Below, one piece after another: positions 7,782 through 16,475 of a DNA stretch of 43,139 bases. Source of the stretch: Specibacter cremeus (GTDB taxonomy: Bacteria > Actinomycetota > Actinomycetes > Actinomycetales > Micrococcaceae); the NCBI RefSeq assembly GCF_003946885.1, contig NZ_RWKQ01000024.1, positions 22,034-65,172 on the forward strand, read 5' to 3'. The notes under the pieces are model-generated. The model did not search any database. It was not told where the DNA came from and saw only the letters and a list, made by a program, of their open reading frames with translations. The translations under genes were made by a program, and so were the position numbers. How positions within the stretch are numbered: the first letter of the stretch is position 1; the number at the start of each line of letters is the position of its first letter.

Positions 7782-10400
7782 ATGGCTGAACATTTCCCGG
7801 GTACAGACACGCCCGCCCCCACCCCGACCACCGTTCCCGACAAGCCGGCCCTGGAGGGCCTGGAATCGTCGCTGACGCGCCGCTGGCTCGCCGAAGGCAC
7901 GTACAAGTTCGACCACGAGACGACCCGCGAGGCCGTCTACTCGATCGACACTCCCCCGCCCACGGCCTCCGGTTCGCTGCATGTGGGGCACATGTTCTCC
8001 TACACCCAGACCGACGTGCTGGCCCGCTTCCAGCGCATGAACGGCAAGAACGTGTTCTACCCGATGGGTTGGGACGACAACGGCCTGCCCACCGAGCGCC
8101 GCGTGCAGAACTACTTCGGCGTGCGCTGCGACCCGACGGTCCCCTACGACGCCGACTACCGCCCGCCGGGCACGCCCGCCAAGAACCAGCGCGACTGGGA
8201 CGCCGTCTCGCGCCGCAACTTCATCGAGCTGTGCGAGGAACTGGCCGTCGAGGACGAGTTGGTCTTCGAGCACCTGTTCCAGACCCTGGGCCTGTCCGTC
8301 GACTGGCAGCTGACCTACCGCACCATCGACCACGCGTCCCGCGCCGCCTCGCAGCGCGGCTTCCTGGACAACCTGGCCGCCGGGAACGCGTACATGGCCG
8401 AGGCGCCCACGCTGTGGGATGTCACGTTCCGCACGGCCGTGGCGCAGGCCGAGCTCGAGGACCGGGAGATGCCCGGCGCCTACTACCGGTACCCGTTGTT
8501 CGCCGAGGACGGCACGAAGGTGTACATCGAGACGACCCGCCCGGAACTGCTCGCCGCCTGTGCCGCGCTCGTGGCCAACCCGGACGACGAACGCTACCGG
8601 CCGCTGTTCGGCAAGAAGGTCACCTCCCCGCTGTTCGGCGTCGAGGTGGAGGTGAAGGCGCACCCGCTGGCCAAGGCGGACAAGGGCTCCGGCATCGCCA
8701 TGGTGTGCACGTTCGGCGACCTGACCGACGTCACCTGGTGGCGGGAGCTGCAACTGCCCACGCGCGCCATCATCGGCCGTGACGGCCGTGTCCTGGCCGA
8801 CACCCCCGACTGGATCACGACCGAGGCGGGCCGGGCCAACTACGCCCTCATCGCCGGCAAGACCGTGTTCAGCGCCAAGGAGGGCGTGGCCGCGATGCTC
8901 GCCGAGGCCGGCCTGCTCGACGGCGAGCCCAAGAAGATCATGCACCCCGTGAACTTCTACGAGAAGGGCGACAAGCCGCTCGAGGTCGTCACGTCCCGCC
9001 AGTGGTACATCCGCAACGGCGGCCGCGACGAGGACCGCCGGGAACGGCTGATCGGCCGGGGCCGGGAGATCGACTTCCACCCCGCGTTCATGCGCTCGCG
9101 CTACGAAAACTGGATCGCCGGGCTGAACGGTGACTGGCTGGTCTCCCGGCAGCGTTTCTTCGGTGTGCCGATCCCCGTCTGGTACCCGCTGGACGCCGCC
9201 GGCGAACCCGACCACGACCACCCGATCCTGCCCACCCACGACCTGCTGCCCGTCGACCCGGCCGCCGACCCGGCCCCCGGCTACACGGAGGAGCAGCGCA
9301 ACCAGCCGGGCGGCTTCGTCGGCGACGCCGACGTGCTCGACACGTGGGCGACGTCGTCGCTGACCCCGCAGATCGTGGGCGGCTGGGGCCGCGACACCGA
9401 CCTGTTCGCGAAGGTCTACCCGTTCGACCTGCGCCCGCAGGGGCACGACATCATCCGGACGTGGCTGTTCTCCTCGGTGGTGCGGGCCGACGCCCTGCAG
9501 GGCTCCGCCCCGTGGCGGCATGCCGCCCTGTCCGGCTGGATCCTGGACCCGGACCGGAAGAAAATGTCCAAGTCGAAGGGCAACGTCGTGGTCCCCACGG
9601 ACGTGCTCGACGAGTTCGGCGCCGACGCCGTGCGCTACTGGGCGGCCTCCGCCAAGCTGGGAGCGGACACCGCGTACGAGGTGGCGCAGATGAAGATCGG
9701 CCGCCGCCTGGCCATCAAGCTGCTGAACGCGTCGAAGTTCGTGCTCAACCTGGGCGCCACGGACGCGAACGTGCTCGCCGGTTCTTCGTCGGCCGCGACC
9801 AACCCCTTGGACCGTGCGTTGCTGGCGCAACTGGCCGACGTCGTCGACCAAGCCACCGCCGCCTTTGAAAACTATGACTACGCCCGCGCCCTGCAGGTCA
9901 CCGAGAGCTTCTTCTGGCAGTTCACGGACGACTACGTCGAGCTGATCAAGGACCGTGCCTACGGTGCCGCCGGCGACGACGAACAGGCCTCCGTGCTGGC
10001 CACGCTGGCCACGACACTGGATTCGCTGCTGCGCCTGTTCGCCCCGTTCCTGCCGTTCGCCACCGAAGAGGTGTGGAGCTGGTGGCGGACCGGTTCGGTG
10101 CACCGTGCCGCATGGCCGGTCGCCCTGGCGTCCGACGGGGACACGGCCCTGTTGCCGACCGTGGGCACCGCCCTCAGCGGCATCCGCAAGGCCAAGTCCG
10201 AGGCGAAGGTGAAGCAGCGCACCCGGGTGATCTCCGCCGTCGTGACCGCCCCCGAGGCGCAGGCCGGGCAGCTGGCCGCCGGGCTGGGCGACCTGAAGGC
10301 CGCCGCGAACGCCGTGGACATCACCGTGGTGGTGGGCGGTTCCGACATCGTCGTCAGCGATGTGGAGCTGGCACCGGCGGAGGAACCCGCCCAAGCGTAG
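7782..10400 (+). CDS. valS: Valyl-tRNA synthetase
   Basis: This class I synthetase charges tRNA-Val. The 872-residue protein has HVGH at 67-70, the WDDNGLPTERR block near 94-104, editing-domain segments such as YIETTRPELLAACAALV near 250, and KKMSKSKGN near 592-600. It is shorter than the E. coli enzyme (about 950). The tail is a short alanine-rich segment ending AEEPAQA, with no long C-terminal coiled coil visible. It lies directly after gluQRS in the same direction and is followed by a palindromic repeat and a likely terminator. In M. tuberculosis, from memory, valS is beside folC; here the two are about 6 kb apart with ileS and others between. Confidence 0.96.
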   Translation: MAEHFPGTDTPAPTPTTVPDKPALEGLESSLTRRWLAEGTYKFDHETTREAVYSIDTPPPTASGSLHVGHMFSYTQTDVLARFQRMNGKNVFYPMGWDDNGLPTERRVQNYFGVRCDPTVPYDADYRPPGTPAKNQRDWDAVSRRNFIELCEELAVEDELVFEHLFQTLGLSVDWQLTYRTIDHASRAASQRGFLDNLAAGNAYMAEAPTLWDVTFRTAVAQAELEDREMPGAYYRYPLFAEDGTKVYIETTRPELLAACAALVANPDDERYRPLFGKKVTSPLFGVEVEVKAHPLAKADKGSGIAMVCTFGDLTDVTWWRELQLPTRAIIGRDGRVLADTPDWITTEAGRANYALIAGKTVFSAKEGVAAMLAEAGLLDGEPKKIMHPVNFYEKGDKPLEVVTSRQWYIRNGGRDEDRRERLIGRGREIDFHPAFMRSRYENWIAGLNGDWLVSRQRFFGVPIPVWYPLDAAGEPDHDHPILPTHDLLPVDPAADPAPGYTEEQRNQPGGFVGDADVLDTWATSSLTPQIVGGWGRDTDLFAKVYPFDLRPQGHDIIRTWLFSSVVRADALQGSAPWRHAALSGWILDPDRKKMSKSKGNVVVPTDVLDEFGADAVRYWAASAKLGADTAYEVAQMKIGRRLAIKLLNASKFVLNLGATDANVLAGSSSAATNPLDRALLAQLADVVDQATAAFENYDYARALQVTESFFWQFTDDYVELIKDRAYGAAGDDEQASVLATLATTLDSLLRLFAPFLPFATEEVWSWWRTGSVHRAAWPVALASDGDTALLPTVGTALSGIRKAKSEAKVKQRTRVISAVVTAPEAQAGQLAAGLGDLKAAANAVDITVVVGGSDIVVSDVELAPAEEPAQA

Positions 10401-10408
10401 CCGGGCGC

Positions 10409-10446
10409 TGGTCGAGCCCGTGCCGGTGGTCGAGCCCGTCGAGACC
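10409..10446. repeat. Palindromic-family half-sites downstream of valS
   Basis: A truncated copy (TGGTCGAGCCCG, 10409-10420) is followed by a full half-site (GGTGGTCGAGCCCGTCGAG from 10425). It sits immediately after the valS stop, between convergent genes, as do the larger clusters at 24410 and 26784. Confidence 0.8.
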
Positions 10447-10457
10447 CGGGCAAAGGG

Positions 10458-10493
10458 GAAGCCCCATCAGCGTTTCGCCGTTGGTGGGGCTTC
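10458..10493 (+). terminator. Probable rho-independent terminator of valS
   Basis: Inverted repeat GAAGCCCCA (10458-10466) and TGGGGCTTC (10485-10493) around an 18-base loop is followed by GACTTTC. The U-run is poor, as is common in high-GC actinobacteria. Position about 60 bases after the valS stop supports the call. Confidence 0.6.
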
Positions 10494-10720
10494 GACTTTC
10501 GGCCGCTGGGTGACACTTCGCGGTCTAGCGGACTCCGCCGACGTTCAGGTCGTCCTGCCGTGTCACCGGCAGCCAGTTCCGCTTGCTCCGAGTTCCTGCC
10601 AATGGCAGCGTCTCAATCAGTCACTGCATGCGGTTCTGTCACTGAATCTTTGGTGTCCCTATGCCCTTTCCCGAAGGATTGGGTAAGAACAATTCTCGCG
10701 CTGCCGGCCATCACAAACAA
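10494..10720. other. Intergenic stretch with no gene seen
   Basis: These 227 bases separate the two facing terminators of valS and the DsbA-like gene. Base composition is lower in GC than the flanks around 10600-10720. No convincing open frame, RNA gene or further repeat copy was found. Confidence 0.5.
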
Positions 10721-10762
10721 GGGGCTGCGCCGAACTACATGGGAGTAATTCGGTGCAGCCCC
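10721..10762 (-). terminator. Terminator of the DsbA-like reductase gene
   Basis: Arms GGGGCTGCGCCGAA (10721-10734) and TTCGGTGCAGCCCC (10749-10762) pair over 14 positions with one mismatch. On the minus strand the hairpin is followed by TTGTTTGTG, a moderately T-rich tail. It lies 34 bases after the stop of the leftward gene ending at 10797. Confidence 0.75.
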
Positions 10763-10796
10763 GTGCCTGGTGGCCGGTCTCGTCAGCCGAACCGTC

Positions 10797-11426
10797 TCAG
10801 TCGAATCGCGGGGACTCCGTGCGGCTGCGCTTGATCTCGAAGAAGTAGGGGAATCCGGCCAGCGTGGTGGTGGCGTCCCACAGCTTGCCGGCCTCCTCGC
10901 CTCGCGGGATGCGCGTGATCACTGGTCCGAAGAACGCGGTGCCGTTGAATGCGACGACGGGGGTGCCGACGTCCTGGCCCACCTTGCTGATGCCCTCGTC
11001 GTGGCTGGCACGGAGCACGTCGTCGTACGCATCGGTGTCGGCGGCCCGGGCCAGCGAGGCCGGCAGGCCCACGGCGGCCAGGGCCTTGTCGATGACCACG
11101 GGGTAGTCCTTGATGCCCTCGTGGTGGATCAGTGTGCCCATGGCGTCGTAGAGCGGCTTGATGACCGCATTGCCATGCTCCTGGGCGGCCGCGATGATCA
11201 CGCGCACGGGGCCCCACGCCCGGTCATTGAACGCCCGGTAATCCTCGGGCAGGTCCCTGCCCTCGTTGAGGACGGAAAGGCTCATGACGTGCCAGTCGAC
11301 GCTGATGTTGCGGACGGTCTCCACCTCCCCGATCCAGCGGGACGTGGCCCAGGCGAACGGGCAGGCGGGGTCGAACCAGAAGTCGGCCTTGGCGGGGGCC
11401 GTTGAAACGTGTGCAGTTGAGGACAT
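10797..11426 (-). CDS. Mycothiol-dependent nitroreductase family (Rv2466c-like), DsbA fold
   Basis: This 209-residue cytoplasmic protein of the DsbA/thioredoxin superfamily matches M. tuberculosis Rv2466c in size and neighbourhood; that protein is a mycothiol-dependent reductase linked to oxidative stress. The active-site region FWFDPACPFAWATSRW lies near residues 16-31. The motif is CPFA rather than the CPWC of Rv2466c, so only one active-site cysteine remains, which suggests a monothiol mechanism with mycothiol as partner (inference). The cis-proline loop is VGTPVVAF near 156. AAAGGAGA lies just before the ATG. The gene is about 70 bases downstream of clpX in the same direction and has its own terminator. 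Confidence 0.88.
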   Translation of the reverse strand: MSSTAHVSTAPAKADFWFDPACPFAWATSRWIGEVETVRNISVDWHVMSLSVLNEGRDLPEDYRAFNDRAWGPVRVIIAAAQEHGNAVIKPLYDAMGTLIHHEGIKDYPVVIDKALAAVGLPASLARAADTDAYDDVLRASHDEGISKVGQDVGTPVVAFNGTAFFGPVITRIPRGEEAGKLWDATTTLAGFPYFFEIKRSRTESPRFD

Positions 11427-11495
11427 TGAAGTCTCCTTTCAAATGGCACAACGACGACCGGTGTGCCGGGCATTCCCGGCGGCACGGGGATCTTG

Positions 11496-12782
11496 CTAGG
11501 CGGACTTGTTGCGTCGCTTGGCCACCACGTCGTGCGGGATCAGCGTGGGCGCGGCGACCCGGTTGACGACGTCGGCCGTGACCACGACCGTGGCGATGTC
11601 CTCGCGGCTGGGCAGGTCGAACATGACCGGCAGCAGCACTTCCTCCATGATGGCCCGCAGTCCGCGGGCGCCGGTCCCGCGCGCCAGGGCGAGGTCGGCG
11701 ATGGCGTCCAGCGCGTCATCCTCGAAGACCAGCTCCACGCCGTCCAGGTGGAACATCTTCTGGTATTGCTTGACCAGCGCGTTCTTCGGCTCGTTGAGGA
11801 TTTGGATCAGGGCCGGGCGGTCCAACTGCGTGACGGTCGTGATGACGGGCAGCCGGCCAATGAATTCCGGGATGAGCCCGAACTTCAGCAGGTCCTCCGG
11901 CATGACGTCGGCGTAGCTGGCCTCCTCCTGCTTGAGCGCGCTGAGCGGCGCCCCGAACCCGATGCCTTTCTTCCCCGCGCGGGAACCGATGATCTCCTCC
12001 AGCCCGGCAAACGCCCCGGCCACGATGAACAGCACGTTGGTCGTGTCGATCTGGATGAATTCCTGATGCGGGTGCTTGCGCCCGCCCTGCGGCGGCACGG
12101 ATGCCACGGTGCCCTCGAGGATCTTCAGCAGGGCCTGTTGCACGCCCTCACCCGACACGTCGCGGGTGATGGACGGGTTCTCGCTCTTGCGCGAGATCTT
12201 GTCGATCTCGTCGATGTAGATGATGCCCTGTTCGGCCTTCTTGACGTCGTAGTCGGCGGCCTGGATGAGCTTGAGCAGGATGTTCTCGACGTCCTCGCCC
12301 ACGTAGCCGGCCTCCGTCAGGGCGGTCGCATCGGCCGCGGCAAACGGGACGTTCAGGCGCCGGGCCAGTGTCTGCGCCAGGTACGTCTTGCCGCAGCCGG
12401 TGGGCCCGATCAGCAAGATGTTGGACTTGGCGATCTCAACATCCTCATGGATGCCGCCGGCGACCTTGGCGCTCTTGACCCCGTGCCCCGACTGGATGCG
12501 CTTGTAATGGTTGTACACGGCGACGGCGAGGGAACGCTTGGCCGGTTCCTGCCCGATGACGTATTCCTGCAGGAAATCGAAGATCTCACGGGGCTTGGGC
12601 AGCTCGAAACCGTCGATCTCGGCGACCTCGGCGAGCTCCTCGTCGATGATCTCGTTGCACAGCTCGATGCACTCGTCGCAGATGTAGACCCCGGGTCCGG
12701 CGATCAATTTGCGGACCTGTTTTTGGCTTTTGCCGCAAAAGGAACACTTCAACAAGTCGGTGCTTTCGCCCATTCGAGCCAT
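11496..12782 (-). CDS. clpX: ATP-dependent Clp protease unfoldase ClpX
   Basis: ClpX is the AAA+ unfoldase that recognises substrates and feeds them into ClpP1P2. The 428-residue protein has an N-terminal C4 zinc-binding domain (Cys13, Cys16, Cys35, Cys38), Walker A GPTGCGKT at about 126-133, Walker [10 protein letters not shown] near 190, and the IGF-type ClpP-docking loop GIGFGAP. The ATG at 12782 (MARMGES) has GGAAGG about seven bases upstream; an in-frame ATG eleven codons earlier has no such site. It follows clpP1 and clpP2 in the same direction after a 220-base gap that holds the stem-loop element at 12911. The partner protease and trigger factor are encoded next door. Confidence 0.96.
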   Translation of the reverse strand: MARMGESTDLLKCSFCGKSQKQVRKLIAGPGVYICDECIELCNEIIDEELAEVAEIDGFELPKPREIFDFLQEYVIGQEPAKRSLAVAVYNHYKRIQSGHGVKSAKVAGGIHEDVEIAKSNILLIGPTGCGKTYLAQTLARRLNVPFAAADATALTEAGYVGEDVENILLKLIQAADYDVKKAEQGIIYIDEIDKISRKSENPSITRDVSGEGVQQALLKILEGTVASVPPQGGRKHPHQEFIQIDTTNVLFIVAGAFAGLEEIIGSRAGKKGIGFGAPLSALKQEEASYADVMPEDLLKFGLIPEFIGRLPVITTVTQLDRPALIQILNEPKNALVKQYQKMFHLDGVELVFEDDALDAIADLALARGTGARGLRAIMEEVLLPVMFDLPSREDIATVVVTADVVNRVAAPTLIPHDVVAKRRNKSA

Positions 12783-12910
12783 GTGTGCATCCTTCCATAG
12801 CCAACCGCCGTGCACGTGCGTCCTGTTTCAACTCTAGGGCACAAGTGCGACAACATCGGGAACCCGGGCGCCGGGACGGGAAACTTTTCGTTCCCCGCCC
12901 CGACCGGCAA

Positions 12911-13004
12911 GTGGGTGGGCCCACAGCTCCGAGGGAGGGCGTGGGTGGGCCCACGCCGGCGAGGGACCCGCTGCGAGCTTGCGAGCAGTGGGAGCCGGTG
13001 GGGA
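12911..13004 (-). other. Stem-loop plus GTGGGCCCAC element after clpP2 (copy A)
   Basis: Reading leftward from the clpP2 stop: CTCCC, an 8-bp stem CCCACTGC/GCAGCGGG (one G-T pair on the plus strand; bases 12985-12992 and 12967-12974) with a 10-base loop, then CCCTCGC, then GTGGGCCCACCCAC, and a second partial tail copy ending at 12911. Copy B after tig (14535-14600) has the same order and spacing with a different stem sequence. It may act as a terminator or processing site for clpP2 before clpX (inference). Confidence 0.7.
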
Positions 13005-13676
13005 CTAGCGGCTGATTGCCTGCGGTTTGATCTTGCGGGAATCCAGGACCTCGTCGACCAGGCCGTAGGCCAGCGCCTCGTCCGCGGTCAGGAACTTGTC
13101 GCGCTCGATGTCGGCGCGCACCTCCTCGACGGAGCGGTTGGAGTGCTTGGACCAGGTCTGCTCCAGCCATTCGCGCATGCGCAGCACCTCGCGTGCCTGG
13201 ATCTCCAGGTCGGAGGCCTGCCCGCCCTGGCCGCCGGAGAGGGCCGGCTGGTGGATCATGACCGTGCTGTTCGGCAGTGCCAGCCGCTTGCCCGGGGCGC
13301 CGGCCGCCAGCAGCACGGCGGCCGCGGACGCCGCCATGCCCAGGCACACGGTCTGGATCTCGGGGCGGATGAACTGCATGGTGTCATAGATGGCCGTCAT
13401 GGCCGTGAACGAACCACCCGGCGAGTTGATGTACATGGTGATGTCGCGGTCCGGGTCGGTCGCCTCGAGGACCAGCAGCTGGGCCATGACGTCGTCGGCG
13501 GACGCGTCGTCAACCTGCACGCCGAGGAAGATGATGCGGTCCTCGAACAGCTTCGTGTACGGGTCCTGGCGCTTGAAGCCGTAGGGCGTGCGCTCCTCGA
13601 ACTGGGGAAGGACGTAGCGGCTGGTCGGAACGTGCGCGGCCTGGCCCTGGGGGTGCAATCCTTGGGGGTAAAACAT
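13005..13676 (-). CDS. clpP2: ClpP protease subunit (ClpP2)
   Basis: This 223-residue serine protease subunit forms, in actinobacteria, a mixed two-ring ClpP1P2 barrel. The catalytic residues are visible: Ser117 in GMAASAAAV, His142 in MIHQP, and Asp193 in ERDKF. The ATG at 13676 is chosen because GGAG precedes it at good spacing; an in-frame TTG nine codons earlier begins inside the gap after clpP1. The N-terminal stretch before RYVLP is about 20 residues and may be a removable propeptide, as is known for ClpP (inference). It lies directly downstream of clpP1 and is followed by stem-loop element copy A. Confidence 0.94.
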   Translation of the reverse strand: MFYPQGLHPQGQAAHVPTSRYVLPQFEERTPYGFKRQDPYTKLFEDRIIFLGVQVDDASADDVMAQLLVLEATDPDRDITMYINSPGGSFTAMTAIYDTMQFIRPEIQTVCLGMAASAAAVLLAAGAPGKRLALPNSTVMIHQPALSGGQGGQASDLEIQAREVLRMREWLEQTWSKHSNRSVEEVRADIERDKFLTADEALAYGLVDEVLDSRKIKPQAISR

Positions 13677-13709
13677 TCTCGTTGCTCCAAACTTCGTCGT
13701 CAAAGACCG

Positions 13710-14330
13710 TTACTTGGCGTTCGTTCCGCCGCCGCCGGACACCGATCCGGCGTGCGCGCTGATCTTGTCGAAGAACCCGTATTCGAGGGCCTCCTCCGCC
13801 GTGAACCACTTGTCACGGTCGTTGTCCTTCAGGATCGTCTCCACGGACTGGCCGGTTTGGTCGGCCGTGAGTTCGGCCATGACCTTCTTCATGTGCAGGA
13901 TCAGCTCGGCCTGGATCTTGATGTCGGAGGCCGTGCCGCCGATGCCGCCGGAGGGCTGGTGCATCAGGATGCGGGCGTTGGGCGTCGCGTAGCGCTTGCC
14001 CTTCGTGCCGGAGGAGAGCAGGAACTGGCCCATGGAGGCGGCCAGCCCGGTGGCGACGGTGACGACGTCGTTCGGGATGAACTGGATCGTGTCGTAGATG
14101 GCCATGCCCGCGGTGACGGAGCCGCCCGGGGAGTTGATGTAAAGGTAGATGTCCTTTTCCGGGTCCTCCGCCGACAGGAGCAGCAGCTGGGAGCAGATCG
14201 CGTTGGCGTTCTCGTCCCGCACCTCCGAGCCAAGCCAGATGATGCGTTCCTTGAGGAGCCGGTTGTAGATGTAGTCGTCCCTGCCGGCCGGGTCGACACT
14301 GGCCATCGTCGGGGTCGTATGCTGTGCCAT
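13710..14330 (-). CDS. clpP1: ClpP protease subunit (ClpP1)
   Basis: This is a 206-residue Clp protease subunit, partner of the next gene. Catalytic Ser99 lies in GLAASM, His124 in MHQP, and Asp173 in DRDKW. The C-terminal tail [12 protein letters not shown] is glycine-rich and probably disordered. AAGGAGAGG lies 8-9 bases before the ATG. The 270-base upstream region holds a candidate ClgR site (14408) and an inverted repeat GCTACT/AGTAGC (14352-14368), so the clpP1-clpP2 promoter is most likely there rather than upstream of tig. Naming as ClpP1 rests on gene order (tig, clpP1, clpP2, clpX), as in M. tuberculosis. Confidence 0.94.
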   Translation of the reverse strand: MAQHTTPTMASVDPAGRDDYIYNRLLKERIIWLGSEVRDENANAICSQLLLLSAEDPEKDIYLYINSPGGSVTAGMAIYDTIQFIPNDVVTVATGLAASMGQFLLSSGTKGKRYATPNARILMHQPSGGIGGTASDIKIQAELILHMKKVMAELTADQTGQSVETILKDNDRDKWFTAEEALEYGFFDKISAHAGSVSGGGGTNAK

Positions 14331-14407
14331 GGTGCTTGCCTCTCCTTGTTCGCTACTTGGACAGTAGCCGTTTTCGCGCCCGATTTACTCCCGGAAACGC
14401 TGCTGTT

Positions 14408-14418
14408 CGCTTTAGGCG
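14408..14418 (-). promoter_or_regulatory. Candidate ClgR activator site upstream of clpP1P2
   Basis: On the minus strand the sequence CGCCTAAAGCG followed by AAC fits the core CGCYNANRGCG that I recall for the actinobacterial Clp gene regulator ClgR. It lies about 78 bases before the clpP1 ATG, a plausible distance for an activator. The 5' flank of the consensus is not matched, and no clear -10/-35 pair was found. Confidence 0.4.
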
Positions 14419-14464
14419 CACCGGCACCGGGTCGCCTGCATCGTCGTCGGTTCCGGACATGCGG

Positions 14465-14508
14465 AAGGCCGCCGCCGTCCCCTCCGGTGAGGGGTCGGCG
14501 GCGGCCTT
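14465..14508 (-). terminator. Terminator downstream of tig
   Basis: A perfect 13-bp inverted repeat, AAGGCCGCCGCCG (14465-14477) and CGGCGGCGGCCTT (14496-14508), lies about 95 bases after the tig stop and beyond stem-loop copy B. There is little U-run, but the stem is very stable and separates tig from the clpP1 promoter region. Confidence 0.7.
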
Positions 14509-14534
14509 GGCAGGAACGACGGCGGCACGCGGCC

Positions 14535-14600
14535 GGCGTGGGTGGGCCCACAGGCGCGAGGGCCCCTGGCCGAGGTACGAGGCCAGGGAGCGCCTAGGGA
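14535..14600 (-). other. Stem-loop plus GTGGGCCCAC element after tig (copy B)
   Basis: Starting at the tig stop and reading leftward: GCTCCCTGGCC, a 9-base loop TCGTACCTC, GGCCAGGGGCCCTCGC, then GTGGGCCCACCCACGCC. The 8-bp stem (14564-14571 with 14581-14588) is perfect. The layout equals copy A after clpP2 (12911-13004), where the stem bases differ but still pair and the loop keeps TCG-A-CTC-like bases. Confidence 0.7.
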
Positions 14601-15989
14601 TTAGAAGCGGACGGCGGCCGGATCGTCGGAGGCCGGGGCGGCGGTCTCCTCGGCTTCAACGCTCGCCTCGGTCTCGGCGGCCTCTCCGGCCTCCTCACCC
14701 TGGTCCACGGAGACGAAGTCCGTCAGGTCGACGGCCTCACCCTTCGAGTCGGTGACGACGGCCTTGCCCAGCACGACGGCCAGGGCCTTGCGGCGGCGCA
14801 CCTCGCCGACGATCATCGAGACCTGGTTGGAGGAATCGAGCATCTGGGCGAACTGGTTGGGGTCCATGCCGTACTGGCCGGCGGTGGAGACGATGTAGTC
14901 GATCAGTTCGGCCTGGCTGACGCCGACCTCTTCCTTGTCGGCGATGGCGTCGAGGATCAGCTCGTTGCGGAAGGCCCGCTCGGTGTTCTCCTTGACCTCG
15001 GCCCGGTGTTCGTCGGTGTCGTGGTCCTCACCGTGGGCGTTCTCCGGGCGGAAGTGCTGCTCGAGCTGCTCTTCGATGACGGATGCGGGAACCGGGACCT
15101 CGACCAGCTCGACGAGCTTGTCCAGGACCAGGTCGCGGGCCTCGACGCCCTGCTCGACGTTCTTGGCGTTGGCGGCCTGCTTGGCCAGGTCCGCGCGCAG
15201 TTCCTCGATGGTGTCGAATTCGCTGGCCAGCTGGGCGAAGTCGTCGTTGGCCTCGGGCAGCTCGCGCTCCTTGACGGCCTTGACCTTGACGGTGACCTGG
15301 GCGTTCTCGCCGGCGTGCTCGCCGCCGGCCAGCTTCGTCTCGAAGATGGCCTCCTCGTCGGCGGACAGGCCGGTGGCGGCCTCGTCCAGGCCGTCGAGCA
15401 TGTTGCCGGAGCCGATCTGGTAGGACAGGTCGGCGGCGGTGTCGACCTCCTCGCCGTCGATCTTGGCGGCGATGTCGAGTGTGATGAAGTCACCGTCGGC
15501 GGCGGGGCGCTCGACGGCCTTCAGCGTGCCGAAGCGGCCGCGCAGCTCGTCGAGGGCCTTCTGGGTGTCCTCGTCGGCAACCTCGACGGCGGCGACCTCG
15601 ACGGCGATGCCGGCGTAGTCGGGCAGTTCGATGGTCGGGCGGATGTCGACCTCGACCTGGAACTTCAGCTCGCCCTCGGCGGCGTCCGGGGCCGGGGCCT
15701 CGGTGATCTCGACCTCGGGGCGGCTCAGCGGGAAGATGCCGGCCTCGGCGACCGCCCGCTGGTACCAGCCGTTCAGGCCCTCGTTGATGGCGGTCTCCAG
15801 GACGTAGCCACGGCCGACGCGCTGGTCGATCAGGCGGTTCGGGACCTTGCCCTTGCGGAAGCCAGGCACCTGGACCTGCGCGGAAATCGTCTTGTAAGCC
15901 TCGTCAATGCTGGGCTTCAATTCCTCATGGGATACCTCAACGTTGAGCTTCACCCGGGTGGGCGTGAGGTTTTCGACGGCGCTCTTCAC
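14601..15989 (-). CDS. tig: Trigger factor, ribosome-associated chaperone
   Basis: Trigger factor binds the ribosomal exit tunnel and shields nascent chains; it is also a peptidyl-prolyl isomerase. The 462-residue protein has an N-terminal ribosome-binding domain with the signature [12 protein letters not shown] near residues 43-54, a central FKBP-type domain (about 155-245), and a long helical C-terminal chaperone domain. The tail after about 430 is acidic and alanine-rich ([12 protein letters not shown]), as in many actinobacterial homologues. The start is GTG with AGGAG nine bases upstream. It lies upstream of clpP1P2-clpX but is separated by a terminator and a long gap, so it is probably its own unit. 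Confidence 0.95.
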   Translation of the reverse strand: MKSAVENLTPTRVKLNVEVSHEELKPSIDEAYKTISAQVQVPGFRKGKVPNRLIDQRVGRGYVLETAINEGLNGWYQRAVAEAGIFPLSRPEVEITEAPAPDAAEGELKFQVEVDIRPTIELPDYAGIAVEVAAVEVADEDTQKALDELRGRFGTLKAVERPAADGDFITLDIAAKIDGEEVDTAADLSYQIGSGNMLDGLDEAATGLSADEEAIFETKLAGGEHAGENAQVTVKVKAVKERELPEANDDFAQLASEFDTIEELRADLAKQAANAKNVEQGVEARDLVLDKLVELVEVPVPASVIEEQLEQHFRPENAHGEDHDTDEHRAEVKENTERAFRNELILDAIADKEEVGVSQAELIDYIVSTAGQYGMDPNQFAQMLDSSNQVSMIVGEVRRRKALAVVLGKAVVTDSKGEAVDLTDFVSVDQGEEAGEAAETEASVEAEETAAPASDDPAAVRF

Positions 15990-16078
15990 AGCGTGGTACT
16001 CCTGATGGTCTGGTTAGCGGATATTCGACACCAGCACATGGGCAGTCACTGACCAAACGTGAACCGGATAATGCTGCG

Positions 16079-16151
16079 TCGGGGCGACAGGACTCGAACC
16101 TGCGGTCTCCTGCTCCCAAAGCAGGCGCGCTAGCCACTACGCTACGCCCCG
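16079..16151 (-). tRNA. tRNA-Pro (UGG)
   Basis: The minus strand folds as a cloverleaf: acceptor CGGGGCG/CGCCCCG with discriminator A, anticodon stem CTGCT/AGCAG around loop TTGGG with anticodon TGG, and T-arm GCAGG TTCGAGT CCTGT. CCA is not encoded (the next bases are CGC). It lies about 90 bases upstream of tig, in the same direction. Confidence 0.95.
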
Positions 16152-16237
16152 TAGTGCCCGCAATAGTCTATGGCCTTGGGTCGGCAGTTGCACAATTGCG
16201 GCCATTGTCACACGCGTGCCCGCGGGTCGCAGGTGAT

Positions 16238-16266
16238 TTGCCGGCGACTGGGCCGGTTGCTAGTAT
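16238..16266 (+). promoter_or_regulatory. Promoter of tRNA-Gly
   Basis: A -35 box TTGCCG (16238-16243) and a -10 box TAGTAT (16261-16266) are separated by exactly 17 bases. The expected start point, about 16273, leaves a leader of roughly 40 bases before the tRNA. This is the best sigma-70-type promoter seen in the window. Confidence 0.7.
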
Positions 16267-16313
16267 CGAGGAGTTGTCCGGCCTGTGGTTGCTCAAATCA
16301 GTGCCGGAAATCC

Positions 16314-16387
16314 GGGGGCGTAGCTTAATGGCAAAGCCTCAGTCTTCCAAACTGATTACGCGGGTTCGATTCCCGTCGCCCCCTCCA
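16314..16387 (+). tRNA. tRNA-Gly (UCC), CCA encoded
   Basis: Acceptor GGGGGCG/CGCCCCC with discriminator T at 16384 and an encoded CCA at 16385-16387. The anticodon arm is TCAGT-CTTCCAA-ACTGA with anticodon TCC, and the T-arm is CGGG TTCGATT CCCG. It reads glycine GGA/GGG codons. Confidence 0.95.
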
Positions 16388-16475
16388 CGTTCGGCCCCAT
16401 CCAATGATCAATAGATATGGGTGCGGCGATGGCGCACCCCGACCTATCGATCACTCGATCCGCTGGCCCCGCCGA

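Noticed and set aside
7764-10394. An 876-codon open frame on the minus strand opposite valS
   Set aside because: It is an artefact of third-position GC: the protein is Arg/Gly/His/Val-rich with no domain, while valS on the other strand has all synthetase motifs. Similar long antisense frames over ileS, tig, pepN, ettA and coxL were dismissed for the same reason.
10425-10446. Repeat copy after valS read as the valS terminator
   Set aside because: A single half-site cannot form the long hairpin, and a better terminator stem lies just beyond at 10458-10493.
14352-14368. Inverted repeat GCTACT/AGTAGC in the clpP1 leader
   Set aside because: The arms are only six bases and it may be a chance dyad. 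No known regulator site matches, so it is mentioned only under clpP1.
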